Of a DNA stretch of 64,000 bases, positions 1-10,803 are shown one piece after another; positions within the stretch are counted from its first letter, which is position 1; each line of letters starts with the position of its first letter. A model generated the notes under the pieces. That model saw only the letters and a list, made by a program, of their open reading frames with translations, was not told where the DNA came from and made no database searches. Source of the DNA: Crotalaria pallida (taxonomy: Eukaryota; Streptophyta; Magnoliopsida; Fabales; Fabaceae); NCBI GenBank assembly GCA_037953625.1, contig CM075652.1, forward strand, positions 12,978,501-13,042,500. The letters run 5' to 3'. A program made the position numbers and the translations under genes.

Positions 1-1308
1 GAGACCAAACGGCATCACGAGATATTCAAAGTGTCCATCATGGGTTCTAAAAGCTGTCTTCTCCACATCCTCCGGCTTCATACGAATTTGGTGATAACCG
101 GATTTTAAATCCAGCTTTGAGAAGTAGTGGGAACCATGCAATTCATCTAGTAATTCGTCCACCACTGGAATTGGAAACTTATCCGGAACCGTCACTTTAT
201 TTAAAGCTCTATAGTCCACGCACATTCGCCAGGTAGCATCCTTCTTTTTTACTAGGATTACGGGGCTTGAATAGGCACTAGTGCTGGGCCTAATCATTCC
301 TAGCTGTAGAAGTTCTTGAACCTGCTTTTGAATTTCATCCTTGTGCACATGTGGGTATCTATACGGTCGAACATTGACGGGTCCTTGTCCAGGCATCAAG
401 GTGATAGAGTGATCATAATTTCGGGGTGGAGGCAAACCCTGCGGTTCCTGAAAAACTTCTGGGAATTCCCTCAATATTGCTTGCAACTCGTTCCTTTGGG
501 TCTCTGTCAAGTTAGTGGGTGTTATGTCACAACCCCCTGGCTTCCTCATTCCACAATTAACCATTCCCCTTAACTCTCCTTCACCGCCCACCAAGCTGTT
601 CAGCGCAGTAACTCGACCATTATCTGACCCTTGTAATTCTACTTCTTCTCCCTGTACCATAAACCTCATGGACAAGGTTTCCCAATTGATTGTGACCTCT
701 CCCAAGGTGCGGAGGCATGCAATTCCCAATATTAAATCCAGGCCTCCCATGCTTAGAACCCATGCATCCACTGAACATACATAGGATCCTATGCTTACCT
801 CCAACTGGGAACAGCTCCCTGTTGTCACTGCCCTATGACCATCACCTAAGCGAATTCCGAGTCCTTTAGCTGATTGATTGACTGGAATTCCCAATGCCTT
901 CACCATCGTGGGAGAGATGAAGTTGTGGGTTGCTCCACTGTCAACTAAGATGAGGATTGGCACACCATTGACAGCTCCTTCAAGTTTCATTGTTTTTAAT
1001 GGTGGAGCCTCCATTCCTCTAATTCCGCAGCCTTCCCCCGGTACCGGTGACACCAGAACACTACACTCACCTTCTTCCTCCTCTGACTCGTTAGCCCCTT
1101 CCACAGCCACAACTTCTCCATCCTCATCTAGGGTTTCGTCTTCTCCCAGGATCATGATGCGCAGCTTCGGGTCAGGGCAGCGATGATTGGGTGTGAACGG
1201 TTGTGCACAGCGAAAGCAGAGCTTCTTGCGGCGGCGCTCCTCCCATTCCTTAGCCGTGAGGTTGTGTGTTCCCCTCCTTGGGGATTGCTTCTGTTTTCGT
1301 GGGACTCA
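1..1308 (-). CDS. pol: Ty3/gypsy pol: zinc knuckle, aspartic protease, start of reverse transcriptase (partial)
   Basis: The minus-strand frame is open from a stop near 1308 to the window edge. It begins with the zinc-knuckle-like CFRCAQPFTPNHRC (about 1190-1230). An acidic linker follows, then the retropepsin motif LVDSGATHNFIS (about 925-965) and an LGIACLRTLG block where active relatives have LGMDWL. Next are the reverse transcriptase entry motifs IRPSTSAYSSPVILVKKKD, MCVDYRALNK and YFSKLDLKSGYHQIR, and the frame leaves the window at LVMPFGL. The catalytic YxDD box lies beyond position 1. This frame is +1 relative to gag and overlaps it by about 50 nt, so expression would need a frameshift or the element has suffered a 1-nt indel. 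Confidence 0.88.
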
Positions 1309-2206
1309 TAGGGTTCCTTTCTGATCTATCACTTGAGGTCCCCCATGGCATGTTACTGGGTGATTTGCCCCAATTCGAATTGGGCCTTTGAGAGCCCATT
1401 TGGGTTGGGCCTCTTAGAAAATGTGAGTTTCTCCCAGATCCATTAGTTCCTGATCTCCCTTGACCTCTCTTCAGTGCCACTTCTACATTACGGGCCAACT
1501 TCATAGCCTGGATACGGGTTTCCGGGTTATGGACCCGAACCCAACTCTGGATATCCTCACTGAGCCCATTCGGAAAATAGCCCACATACTGCAATTCTGG
1601 TTGTTGTGGAACCAAGGCAGAGAGGTATTCAAACTCAGTGATGTAATCTTGCACTCCTCCCCTCTGTTTCAGCGCAGCAAGCTCCTCATATGGGTTTTGA
1701 ATCTCCAAGCCACTGAATCGCTCCGTCAATTCGCTCTTAAATCGTTCCCAAGAGATATGTGGTTCAACCTCCAACAAAATAGAGAACCAGTGAACTGCTT
1801 GGCCCTCCATGCACACCCTAGCCATGGGTATCTTCATCTCGGGTCTGGTTCCATGAACGACAAAATACGTCTCCGCCCGTGTAAGCCAGCCACGTGGGTC
1901 GTTGCCATCGAACGACGGAAGTTCCACTCGTTTGGCCACAAGATGAGCGTCCTCATCAAAGCCCCGACGCCGTTCCGGTGAGCCCTCCGATCTGGACCCT
2001 TCTTCTTCGTCTTCCTCAGATGTGGACCCTCCTTTCTTCCTCATGAATTTCATGAAGAGTCTCCGAAATTCCAGTTGATCCTTCTGATCCTCCAACAGCT
2101 TATCCTTCAGGTCTTGAAAAGATTTGGTCATTTCCTCCACCTTCCCTTCCACATTGAGTAACCGGTTCTCATTTGCCTCTACTCTAGCTTGCAAACGGGT
2201 TTCCAT
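1250..2206 (-). CDS. gag: Ty3/gypsy gag, 318 aa
   Basis: The ATG lies four bases beyond the primer-binding site, as expected for plant Ty3 elements. The N-terminus is a coiled-coil-like charged segment (residues about 1-60), followed by an acidic/serine linker. The retrotrans_gag capsid domain runs from about residue 90 to 240, with typical blocks FDGNDPRGWLTRAETYF, WERFKSELTERF and YITEFEYLSALVP. The C-terminus is basic and Gly/Ser/Asn-rich. The zinc knuckle is not in this frame: gag ends in a TAA just before it and the knuckle continues in the +1 frame. Known relatives carry knuckle and capsid in one frame, so a 1-nt indel near 1260-1305 is likely; programmed frameshifting is the alternative. 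Confidence 0.9.
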   Translation of the reverse strand: METRLQARVEANENRLLNVEGKVEEMTKSFQDLKDKLLEDQKDQLEFRRLFMKFMRKKGGSTSEEDEEEGSRSEGSPERRRGFDEDAHLVAKRVELPSFDGNDPRGWLTRAETYFVVHGTRPEMKIPMARVCMEGQAVHWFSILLEVEPHISWERFKSELTERFSGLEIQNPYEELAALKQRGGVQDYITEFEYLSALVPQQPELQYVGYFPNGLSEDIQSWVRVHNPETRIQAMKLARNVEVALKRGQGRSGTNGSGRNSHFLRGPTQMGSQRPNSNWGKSPSNMPWGTSSDRSERNPMSPTKTEAIPKEGNTQPHG

Positions 2207-2209
2207 GGT

Positions 2210-2227
2210 ATCCGGCAGGTCGGACCA
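2210..2227 (-). other. Primer-binding site matching tRNA-Tyr
   Basis: On the plus strand these 18 bases (ATCCGGCAGGTCGGACCA) equal the 3' end of plant tRNA-Tyr including CCA, from my memory of that tRNA. The site is one base inside the LTR end (plus-strand TGTTAAGG, i.e. minus-strand CCTTAACA). Most plant Ty3 elements use initiator tRNA-Met or tRNA-Asp, so a tRNA-Tyr primer is a useful family marker. Confidence 0.8.
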
Positions 2228-2228
2228 G

Positions 2229-2673
2229 TGTTAAGGTTCTGAATCAGCAAAGAGTACACAAATCACTCTAAATTCTCTCAAGTAATTTCTTAGTATTCCC
2301 ACAGGATGCACAGTACAGAAATAAGGACACAACGGTAGTAAGGAAAATAAAGATGTTACCTCACAATTCCCAGAATTGTAGGCCCCAGACCCTAGGCTGT
2401 CCGCACTCTATTTTCCGCTCCCCCCTTTTTCCCACTCTTCTGGCCCTCCTTATAGATTATTCCTTTAGCACTGGATCCCATGTGATGCATAACCGTCATC
2501 TCTGCTGCCTGTCCTCCACGTGTCCCTTTTTTCTTTCTTGTGTAGACCTGCCACACTCTTGGGCCTTTATTGATTTGGTCCAATAATTGGTCTCCAATGA
2601 TACGGGTCCCATCAGCTTGCATTCGAGCTAAAGATCGTACCACAGGAAGAACGGAGATTGCTTCTTGTATCAA
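2229..2673 (-). repeat. 5' LTR of the minus-strand Ty3/gypsy element
   Basis: The inner end is clear: it reads CCTTAACA on the minus strand, one base before the tRNA-Tyr primer site. The outer end is placed at a TGATAC on the minus strand (about 2673), which gives an LTR of about 445 bp. The outer border is tentative. The LTR contains no gene. Confidence 0.6.
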
Positions 2674-4593
2674 AGTTGCTGAAGTGTGGAATTTAATCTT
2701 TCATTTCTTAGTTGGGGCTACTTGTTGGCACTCTAATGAGTCCATGCCTTAACTTTCTCGAAATGGATATTTGGAATATCTAATTGTTTTATACATGTAT
2801 TACCCACTTTATACATTGTTTCCATTAATTGAGATAGGAGATAGCCACACTATGTTCAGATTAAAGTTTTGACATGCTAGTTGATCTTATTTTGGTGAGA
2901 ATTGTTCATATTTTTGTAACTTGACTTTAGGGTGCCCTTCGGTCTATTTTATTGGCCAAGTTATTTGCATGCTGGATTACCTTTATTGATTTGGAAATTG
3001 TAATTCACATCATAAATTTTCTAAAGTTTGATCAGGTGACTCGAATAAGAACAGCAAGTGAGGCTGTTCTGTTCAATGTAATGGACCTTGCTGTTGGTGC
3101 AGAGCTTGATCTTCCAACAAGCTTTTATGATGCTCTAAGTATCAGTGACCTCTTAATGATGAATCATGCGTAGGAACTTTCAGACAGAAAGTATTCATCT
3201 TCTAATGTGTCTTAACTGAGATCCTTTCAACAGGAAATCCTTTCTATGAAGCATACAATGCGGTGCCATTTTTTGCTGAAACTAACTACCCTGATGTTCT
3301 CGGCATAAACAGAACAGCTGATGGAAAGGGGAATGTCCATATCAAGGTTTGTTGATGTTTCTTTCGAGAAATCATTTTCATGCTCGTCTATGTTTTTTAT
3401 TTTACTTTGAGCAACTAGCAGAACAAGACCTGCAGAACGTTCTTAGATTTTGGTGAAAAGTATATCATTTGTCTTTGGTCTCTAATATAGTGAGGTGACA
3501 GAGTTAACAAGATGAGGCTTAATTTACTATTAGTCTTCGACTCTTTATGATTCAACTTAAGAAGAGCCTGTGAGTGCTTGGAATAAGTTAGAACAAACTA
3601 TATTGGTTTAATGTCTAGTCAAATTTTATGATGCCTGATACTTTAGTTTACTATCTACTGTGTACTTTGCTCAGCTAAGTAGTTTTCTTTTCATGGTTGA
3701 AGGCAATTCGGCATGGTAAAGCTCTAGTGCCTGTATCAATTAGTGAAGCTCCACAAAAATATGACTATGTGCTGGTAAGTATTTACTTTTTCTCTGAAGT
3801 ATGTAAAGCAAATTACTGCTCTACATACCCTGCCTGATCTCTTAAGCCCTATGCTAAATTTTGGGAACCTGCAGCTATATTTTACCAGAGTCCTGAAATG
3901 TGCCTTATTATAACCATTTATTTATTTATTTCTCATTGCTATCTCGAGAACTATTCCTTTGTGCAACTTGTTATGTTCACTGTTCTGCTTTTTATTTATC
4001 TTGCTTCACTCGTCGTATGTCCTCTTGCACTATCTGAATCAAAATTTTTTTCTTATCTTTTCAGGTTAGAGTTGGTGCCCATGTATATCCTCAAAATCCA
4101 GTCCTTTGCATTGGTAGTCCCCTTAATTTCAGCATAAATGGTAGCTGTTTATTTAATCTTTTCATTATGTCTTCCCTCATGATTTATTTTTTTTTTAAAA
4201 AATAAAATAAAAGAAATTGTTTAATGGTTAGTACATACCCAATTGCCTCTAAAATATGCATGTTGTGTGCCTTTGGACCCCAAAAGAGTGTGTGCACTCT
4301 TTAGTCCCTGAAGTTGTGACATTTCCAATAAGTTCAACATTCCATCAGTTGGAGTTCATAACCCCAGGGATCTTGCTTATTGTAAGATGTTCTGTTTCTT
4401 CTGGAGGGATAATGCCCTTCTATCTTTATGTTTTAGGTTTGAATGATAAAGTTTCAGGACAGTGGTTTTCCACAAATGGAAGTGTAGTATCAGTTGACAA
4501 GTTATCCGGGATGGCGAAAGCTGTTGGTGAACCTACAAGGTGCTGAAATAGCAATAATTGAACTTTCCGATGTAGTTGTTATTAGAGTACAGT

Positions 4594-4755
4594 GTTTGCC
4601 TTATAAACAATTATACTACTCCCTGGTTGAAATTTGTTATCATGAACAGTATCTTTCAAGCATGGAAAATCAAAGTTTGCCTTATAAACAATTATACTAC
4701 TCCCTGGTTGAAATTTGTTATCATGAACAGTATCTTTCAGGCATGGAAAATCAAA
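4594..4755 (+). repeat. 81-bp tandem duplication across an intron/exon border
   Basis: Two copies (4594-4674 and 4675-4755) are almost identical. Each contains a polypyrimidine stretch, an acceptor-like site and the first bases of a GP210 exon; the acceptor reads TTTCAAG in copy 1 and TTTCAGG in copy 2. Only the second copy keeps the AG placed to join the downstream exon frame. The near identity means the duplication is recent. Confidence 0.9.
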
Positions 4756-6237
4756 ACTGCAAACAACGGTTATGGTGTTGAAAGTAGATACTATTCCTGT
4801 GGATGCTCTGAAAGAGGTTGACTAATGTTCCATACCCTTCAAAAGGATACAACTTCTCTGTCAAGTTTAGGTTTGTGAATTATTATTCTAGACATAGACA
4901 TGTTGGTTTGAATGACATTACTCTTTCAAGTCGTTAACTTCTTTTGATTGAATCAATTGCAATAGTGAAAGCCTTGCGGCACCTGGAGGAAGCCAGAGAG
5001 TTTCATTTGATTGTAGAGTAGATCCACCATATGCGGGGTATCTCTCTATCTTTGCTCATATTTATTTCGTATGATCTTCTAAATAATAAATTCATTCTTA
5101 TATATGTCTTCCATATGCATTAACTGAAGGTACGTGAAGCCTTGGATGGATTTGGACTTTGGTGACTCATTGCCTATTTTTCCCTTACTCACTGGAGCAT
5201 TTGGTGCTTGGTATCTAAGTTAGAATGCATGAGACCAGACATATCTCTCTCCGTATATGCTTCTCTTAAAGGACTTGAACATGTTTCAGGGTCTGCATCT
5301 GCACTTTTTATTGGGGGGTTTTCTATAATGGAGTTGGAAAAGGTAATTTCATACCTTTTTCCTTTTCAATCATAGCTTGAAAGAGTAAATAAATATTTGC
5401 ATGACACAAATGTAGGTTGAGTGCCTGCCATTTTCTTAGTGCCATCTCTTGATCTTATCTCATCAATTTGTACTCCTTCATGCCTGTTGCAAATTCAATC
5501 GGAACCCTAAAAATCTGATTCTGAAATAAACTATTAATGTTTAATTTATAATGTTAAGATTTTCCTTTTTTTCCCCTCAGAATTCAATGCAACCGAATCT
5601 GATACCAGGGTCTAACAGATCAACCATAACCATCTTGGGAAATACTGGTAAGCTGGCTTAGTTACTAGTTACTATGCCCAAATAAACTCCTTTCGAAATA
5701 ATTACTATAAAGGAAACTTTGCTACATTTTTACTATGAATATTTTCCACATGGCAATATCTGTCATCTTCGCTGATTGTTGAGAGCATAGTTACTACAAA
5801 TTTTTAGTCATTGCCTTTTCCTATATATGTTAAACTAGGTTGTTGTCTTATTGTAGATGTTAAAATTCAGTGGCATCATCGAGATTTTATTACAGTCAGT
5901 CCCATTCATAAAGAAAATTTTGGTATTCAAGGGTTAGCGAAGTATGAGGTGAGTGCTTTTACTGTTTCATCATAACTCAAATCTGAATGTGAAATTGTTT
6001 CCTAGATTATGCATCATTCTCAAGCCTTGTGTTTCTTTTATTTGCGTTGTTGATCAGTATAAAAATCATCATATTTATTTTTTCTTACTATGTTTCCAGG
6101 TCAAATTGCTAAAAGCCAAGAGTTTCCAAGACAAAACCATCATCACACTCTCAACTAATGGTGACGTATCCCTGAAAATATAGCCATGCTACCATTACCA
6201 ATTTGAAATTTTGTTAGTTCAACTAGATTTTTGGTCC

Positions 6238-6547
6238 AACTTGGTCCCTATACATGAAAATTTCAATTCAGTGTTGATTTTAATAATTTTAATTTCTTCG
6301 CACTTGTTTATTGTTATTTTAACACCGTTTGTTGGAGTGTAGTGATGAAATTCAGAATGGTTGTCACATGCAAGGACCAAAAATAAAGTTTTCTGGTCCC
6401 TATTCATGATAACCATTTTCAATTTATTCTCTTTACTGTAACTCAAACTCAAATGGATGATATTATGACAAGAATCAAAGGCGAGGATGAAAATGTAATA
6501 CATATAAAGTACTTCATTGAACTTTTTTACATATAGGGACCAAGTTG
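6238..6547. mobile_element. Foldback MITE, about 310 bp, in the GP210 pseudogene
   Basis: The left end CAACTTGGTCCCTATA is the inverted complement of the right end TATAGGGACCAAGTTG, and the match continues imperfectly inward. No protein is encoded. It separates the penultimate and last recognisable GP210 exons and could account for the loss of the transmembrane exon. I found no clear target-site duplication. Confidence 0.65.
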
Positions 6548-6699
6548 AATTAAGTACTTCATTGAGCATCGCAGCACCTACAACTCCTGATTGAAGCAGC
6601 CCTGCTGTTATAAATGAACTGTCACCTAGGACCCCTCAACCATTTGTAGACTACGTAAGGGGAACCATTGATGAAACTCCGTACTACAACTTCTCATCT

Positions 6700-8040
6700 C
6701 CTTTGCACCTCCACATCTCATTTGCGCTCTTCTTCCCTTTGCAACTTCACATCTCCATTACGAATTCAGATTTTCATTTTGCAGTTCAAATCATTCATTC
6801 CCCTCTCTTATTTCTTTTGATCTTCCCTCTTTATCTTGTCACCCACACAACAACAATTTTTCCAAAGATTAACTTAATTCAATGGAGCTGAGTGGTTAGA
6901 AAAAAAAAAAAAACTAGAAGGAAAGCTATGGATAAATGTATGGTTGATGAGGTAGGTACCAAAAGTTGTTGCATTTCTTCATTCATATGCTATTTTATAG
7001 TTATTTTATTCTTCATTTTAATTGTTGATGGTGTTGGGGTTTGATTTTTATGGTGATGGAGTTCGCGATTTCAATTCTGATATTTGTTTACTTTAATTCT
7101 TATAATTAATAATTTAGTTCAATTACTTATGTCACTATATATTAAATTTTACAGTACCTTGATGACTCCTTGTAGACCGTGTACATTGGTGAGTTGCTGG
7201 ACAAGGTCAAGGAGGAATGAGTTGCTTAAATGCTTCATGATGTATTACCTTAGATTTTAGATTTGTGTGTGATACTTGATCATTTGGATATATAGTAGAC
7301 TTTAATTGATGTGAACTAATGTCAGTATGTTGTCCTTTTTAGCCTGATTATTAATTTCAAGTGTTTTGGAGCTACTACTTTGTGTATTTATGTTATTCAA
7401 ATTTATATTTATATAATATATTGATTTTTTTTATAAGAAAAAGTTTAGGTGACTTGGGCTCCGAGGGTTCACCAGGATCAGGGCAGGCTCCGGGTTCAAA
7501 GAGCGTTTACATTTAATATATTGATTTTAAAGTTTAATATTTGATGAATATATGTTCAAAGGAAAAAAAAAATTACATTCAATTCTGGTTTTGGTTACAC
7601 AACAATAAGATACCTTTGGTTTATAAAAAAAAATCAGCTTACATAAGATCCTTATTCTTGAAAAATATTAAAAAAAAAAAATTCCCCTTATATAAGAGCT
7701 CAGTTCATAAAAAACAAATCCAGCTTGTATAAGATCCTGGTCCAGTTGAATAAATGATCCCGCTTTATTAGTATTTACAGTTTTGTGTTTTTGAAGAATC
7801 GAGATCCTAAAAAGATATGTAAAATATGAAAAAGAATTAAGAAAGGAATGTGCGAGAGAAAGTAATCAAGAGAAGAAAGTTAATAAATGGAAAATAGAAA
7901 AGTAAAGAAAATGAGAAGGGAAACTAAATGAATGATTCAATGCTTGTATGAGTATGATTCGATTGAGAATGCAATGATGTTAACTATTTGATTATTGTGT
8001 ATGACTTAGTATGTTCCTATGTTTCATTAGAAATTGTTTT
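6700..8040. other. Gene-less AT-rich DNA
   Basis: A pyrimidine-rich patch at 6690-6870 is followed by AT-rich DNA with short open frames that look random. A GC-richer patch at 7450-7502 (GGGCTCCGAGGGTTC and CTCCGGGTTCAAA) vaguely resembles a tRNA-derived SINE head, but no tail or target duplication is visible. Nothing else can be supported. Confidence 0.4.
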
Positions 8041-8596
8041 TCTAAGTTTTGTGTAATGCTCACCTCCTTATTGTTTTTATATAAGGTACTTAGCCCGAGC
8101 TTGCACAGTTTCCGGCCGAGCAAGAGTGCTCTCCCTCCAAGGGAAAGTAAGTAGTTGTAGTTAGGACATGTATCATGTCCTGGGCCAGTTATTTTGGGGT
8201 TTGATTATGTGATGACTATTTTGTAAGAAAATGTAAATATTATTTTGGGTGCTAAAATGTAGCATTGGGTTGGCCCAGGACCACTCCTTTTGGGAAAGGA
8301 GTTCTTTTGGGAAAATAAAAATTTTCGCAACTTGTTAATATTTTATGAAACTTTGATGTGAATGGTTTACTGATAATATATGATGACATGATGAGCCCTG
8401 CAGGCTATTCTGTTTAAATTTAGTTATGTGAAAACAGGTTTACAGAAAAACTAAGTTTTGGGAATGTCCATAAAACAAAGTAAACTCCGTCCAATTTCAC
8501 GAAAATTTAAAAAGTAAGCAAGCGTTTATAAAAGAAACTTTTAAGTATCTAATTAATCATGAGTAATTAAGGGTAATGATAAAGTAGGGTGTCACA
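8040..8596 (+). repeat. LTR remnant ending GGGTGTCACA
   Basis: The right edge ends in GGGTGTCACA, the usual end of plant chromovirus LTRs whose other end reads TGTGACACCC. The body has an LTR-like composition with a GC-richer patch at 8095-8150. The matching left end was not found, so this is a truncated copy. The left limit is approximate. Confidence 0.4.
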
Positions 8597-8608
8597 AGCC
8601 TGATATGC

Positions 8609-8691
8609 TAATCGATTACAACCTGCATCTGAAACAAAATTTTGAATTTTCAAAGAGAGTAATCGATTACCCCGAGATGCTAATCGATTAC
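8609..8691. repeat. Three copies of TAATCGATTAC
   Basis: The 11-mer, built on the palindrome TAATCGATTA, occurs at 8609-8619, 8660-8670 and 8681-8691, directly after the LTR remnant. I recall similar ATCGATTAC-type motifs in some legume LTR elements, which would make this the inside edge of such an element; this is from memory and unchecked. Confidence 0.7.
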
Positions 8692-8699
8692 CGAGGCTG

Positions 8700-10190
8700 A
8701 AAATACTTAAAAAAAAATGCCATTTTCAATTTGACCTATTTTATTTAAACTTAATTATATCCAAATTGATTGTTGTGACACTTTGTTTAACAATTTCAAT
8801 GTTTAATAATATATCCAATGGAAGTTTGATATATTTCTTTGTCTTAATCATTGTATGGTGCATAAAGTAAGATTATTGGCTAATCTTAAACGCAATGATT
8901 CCTGTGCACTCATGCATGGTGATTTGTGAAGATAAAATCGATTTCATGTTTATGTAACATGAGGAGAGCCTCTGGGTTTGCCAAATAAACGACTCGCTTG
9001 ATGACACATTTATGAGTTAGAAATGTGGTCAGTAATGGTATTATTACGTTTTGGAAAAGTGACGTATACTGTGGAAGTATCGTTGTGTATCACTACCAAA
9101 GATTGTTCGAAATACATTCGGGGGAATGTATTTTGTTGTACCGTGAAGGGTACATAGTACATGAATTACATCGAAGTTTGAGGATGGACGTTCGAGAGTT
9201 GAACTAGTTATGAAGTTCAGGTTTTGAGAGATAGATATCATGCAGCATGCCACTCATATTTAATTAAAGAGAATTGACTGATAAATTGAGTTTGGCATAT
9301 GATTTGCATCCTTATCTGTCATTTATTTATATGTGGTTTATTTTATGACTGATGATCTGATTGATATTTATCTTGTACATATATTTTATATCCCTTTAAT
9401 CTTTTTCGATTATGTTTATGTTCTGCTTATCCCCATACCCTTTGTAGGTGATGTCTTGTTATCTCGCCTGCATCAAGATCCGTCCTCTCCCTAGTTGAGT
9501 ATGGATCTATGAGGACCATAGGGCAGTGTATGAGGGTGAGGTGGAGTTGATCTTCTACCATTCTAATCAACTGGTCCGTATACGTCCTCGTAGATTCAGG
9601 ATCCCCATTATCTATACTATGCATGTACCCCCTCTCTATATCTATCATGGACCACCTCCAGCTCGACTTGCTCGTTCTTATCACAGCTTTCATTTTAGAT
9701 CGCTTTACCACTCTCACCCTTTTACCTCTTGAGTTGTCCGAGAGGATACTCCTACACCTGATCCAACGAGTCCAGTCAGGGTTGTACCATCACCTGACCC
9801 TGTTCCCAGTGCTAGGGTACCTTCCCAGCGGATGAGGTGGAGGAGGATCCTGTCGAGACAAGGAGCGGAAACGAGCCAGTCGAACACTTTATTGGGAGTC
9901 AGTGGAGGGATGATGACCCTTAAGTACGTGCAGAGTATGGGTGGTGAGGGTCAGGGACCCGTTTTGCAGCTGCTATTGACTTGGATGGATGGAGGATGAT
10001 CAGCTGGTGACTTGGACTACTGTTACTACTGGATCAGCTCTGGAGCCCCTTATTTTGAGTTGTTATATATTGTACATAGTTTTGGGAGAGTTCTAAAGTG
10101 TGATTATCTTTTCAACTTTTATATTATCATGTTCATGGACTTGTACTTTGGACCCGAATACTTCTGACTTACTGGACTATGTATATTTCC
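8700..10190. other. Unidentified region, possibly decayed element coding sequence
   Basis: 8700-9420 is AT-rich without support for genes. 9430-10050 is GC-richer and has codon-like texture in several frames (for example a 68-aa plus frame at 9526-9732 with VELIFYHSNQLVRIRPRRFR) but is broken by stops. It looks like decayed coding DNA of a mobile element; I do not recognise the family. Confidence 0.3.
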
Positions 10191-10195
10191 TACTG

Positions 10196-10198
<3 letters not shown>

Positions 10199-10245
<47 letters not shown>
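10199..10245. repeat. (TA)n microsatellite
   Basis: An uninterrupted TA run of about 46 bp lies immediately before a 121-bp tandem duplication. Confidence 0.95.
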
Positions 10246-10247
<2 letters not shown>

Positions 10248-10487
10248 GTTTATATTTACCACTACTCATAGTCCAATGATTTTTCGCTTATTCTAATAAT
10301 ACTTTTAAAAGGATTCGGCTATGCTAATTACGAAGGATACTATCTTATGATCTGAAATGACGAGGGATGTTTATATTTACCACTACTCATAGTCCAATGA
10401 TTTTCCGCTTATTCTAATAATACTTTTAAAAGGATTCGGCTATGCTAATTACGAAGGATACTATCTTATGATCTGAAATGACGAGGG
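10246..10487. repeat. Tandem duplication, 2 x 121 bp
   Basis: Copies 10246-10366 and 10367-10487 differ at about one position (GATTTTTCGC against GATTTTCCGC). Both begin ATGTTTATATTTACC and end ATGACGAGGG. The near identity shows a recent event. No coding potential was seen. Confidence 0.93.
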
Positions 10488-10803
10488 ATATCATTACTAT
10501 TAATTTTAATTATAAAATTATACTACTCATTTAATGTCAAGAGAATGCCATCTCAAACCTCTTTTCTAAAAGCTTAAGTTTGATTTAATTAAGGATTCAA
10601 ACACCGAATTCAATGTTTAACCAAAAGTGTACTTTATTTCCGAGGTCCAATGTTTTGTGTATGCACACCCGACTCTTTAGAATTTAAAAGGAAAAATTTA
10701 TTTCCAATAATTCTATTTATTCTACAAGCCCATACTATTTTCGAGTAACTGTTCTATATTTACTTAATTACTCGATGCAATATTTGAGGGTATTGCATAT
10801 TTT

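Larger units (their letters stand above)
1..2673 (-). mobile_element. Ty3/gypsy LTR retrotransposon, 5' part, running off the left edge
   Basis: Reading leftward on the minus strand the order is LTR, primer-binding site, gag, zinc knuckle, aspartic protease and reverse transcriptase, which is the Ty3/gypsy order. The pol frame shows no stop from about 1308 to the left edge, so the element is fairly young. RNase H, integrase and the second LTR would lie outside the window. It sits immediately upstream of the GP210 pseudogene exons and probably inserted in an intron or the flank of that gene. The outer LTR border near 2673 is a guess, because the target-site duplication cannot be checked without the other end. 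I suspect a chromovirus, but no integrase or chromodomain is visible to prove it. Confidence 0.9.
3036..6690 (+). pseudogene. GP210: Nuclear pore membrane glycoprotein GP210/NUP210-like, C-terminal part, degenerate
   Basis: At least eleven exon-like blocks in order match what I know of plant GP210, the single-pass pore-membrane nucleoporin with Ig-like luminal repeats. Blocks are near 3036-3169 (VGAELDLPTSF), 3234-3346 (AETNYPDVLGINRT), 3703-3774, 4065-4140 (YPQNPVLCIGSPLNFSI), 4437-4539 (VSGQWFSTNGSVVSVDKLSG), 4741-4870, 4965-5038 (DCRVDPPYAGY), 5130-5342 (SGSASALFIGGFSI), 5581-5647 (STITILGNT), 5857-5948, 6100-6183 and 6565-6690 (SPRTPQPFVDYV, then TIDETPYY). Most are bounded by AG/GT sites. 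Damage: a frameshift between KE and LTNVPYPSKGYNF (about 4818), another in the exon at about 5215, a stop at 6181, and a TGA in the last exon (about 6585). The transmembrane exon is not recognisable; a foldback MITE lies there. The N-terminal half is missing upstream, where the retrotransposon sits. Confidence 0.85.

Noticed and set aside
1460..1981. 173-aa plus-strand open frame
   Set aside because: It is the antisense shadow of the gag coding sequence.
7450..7502. tRNA-like stretch GGCTCCGAGGGTTC
   Set aside because: Cannot be folded into a cloverleaf by eye and has no SINE tail or target duplication.
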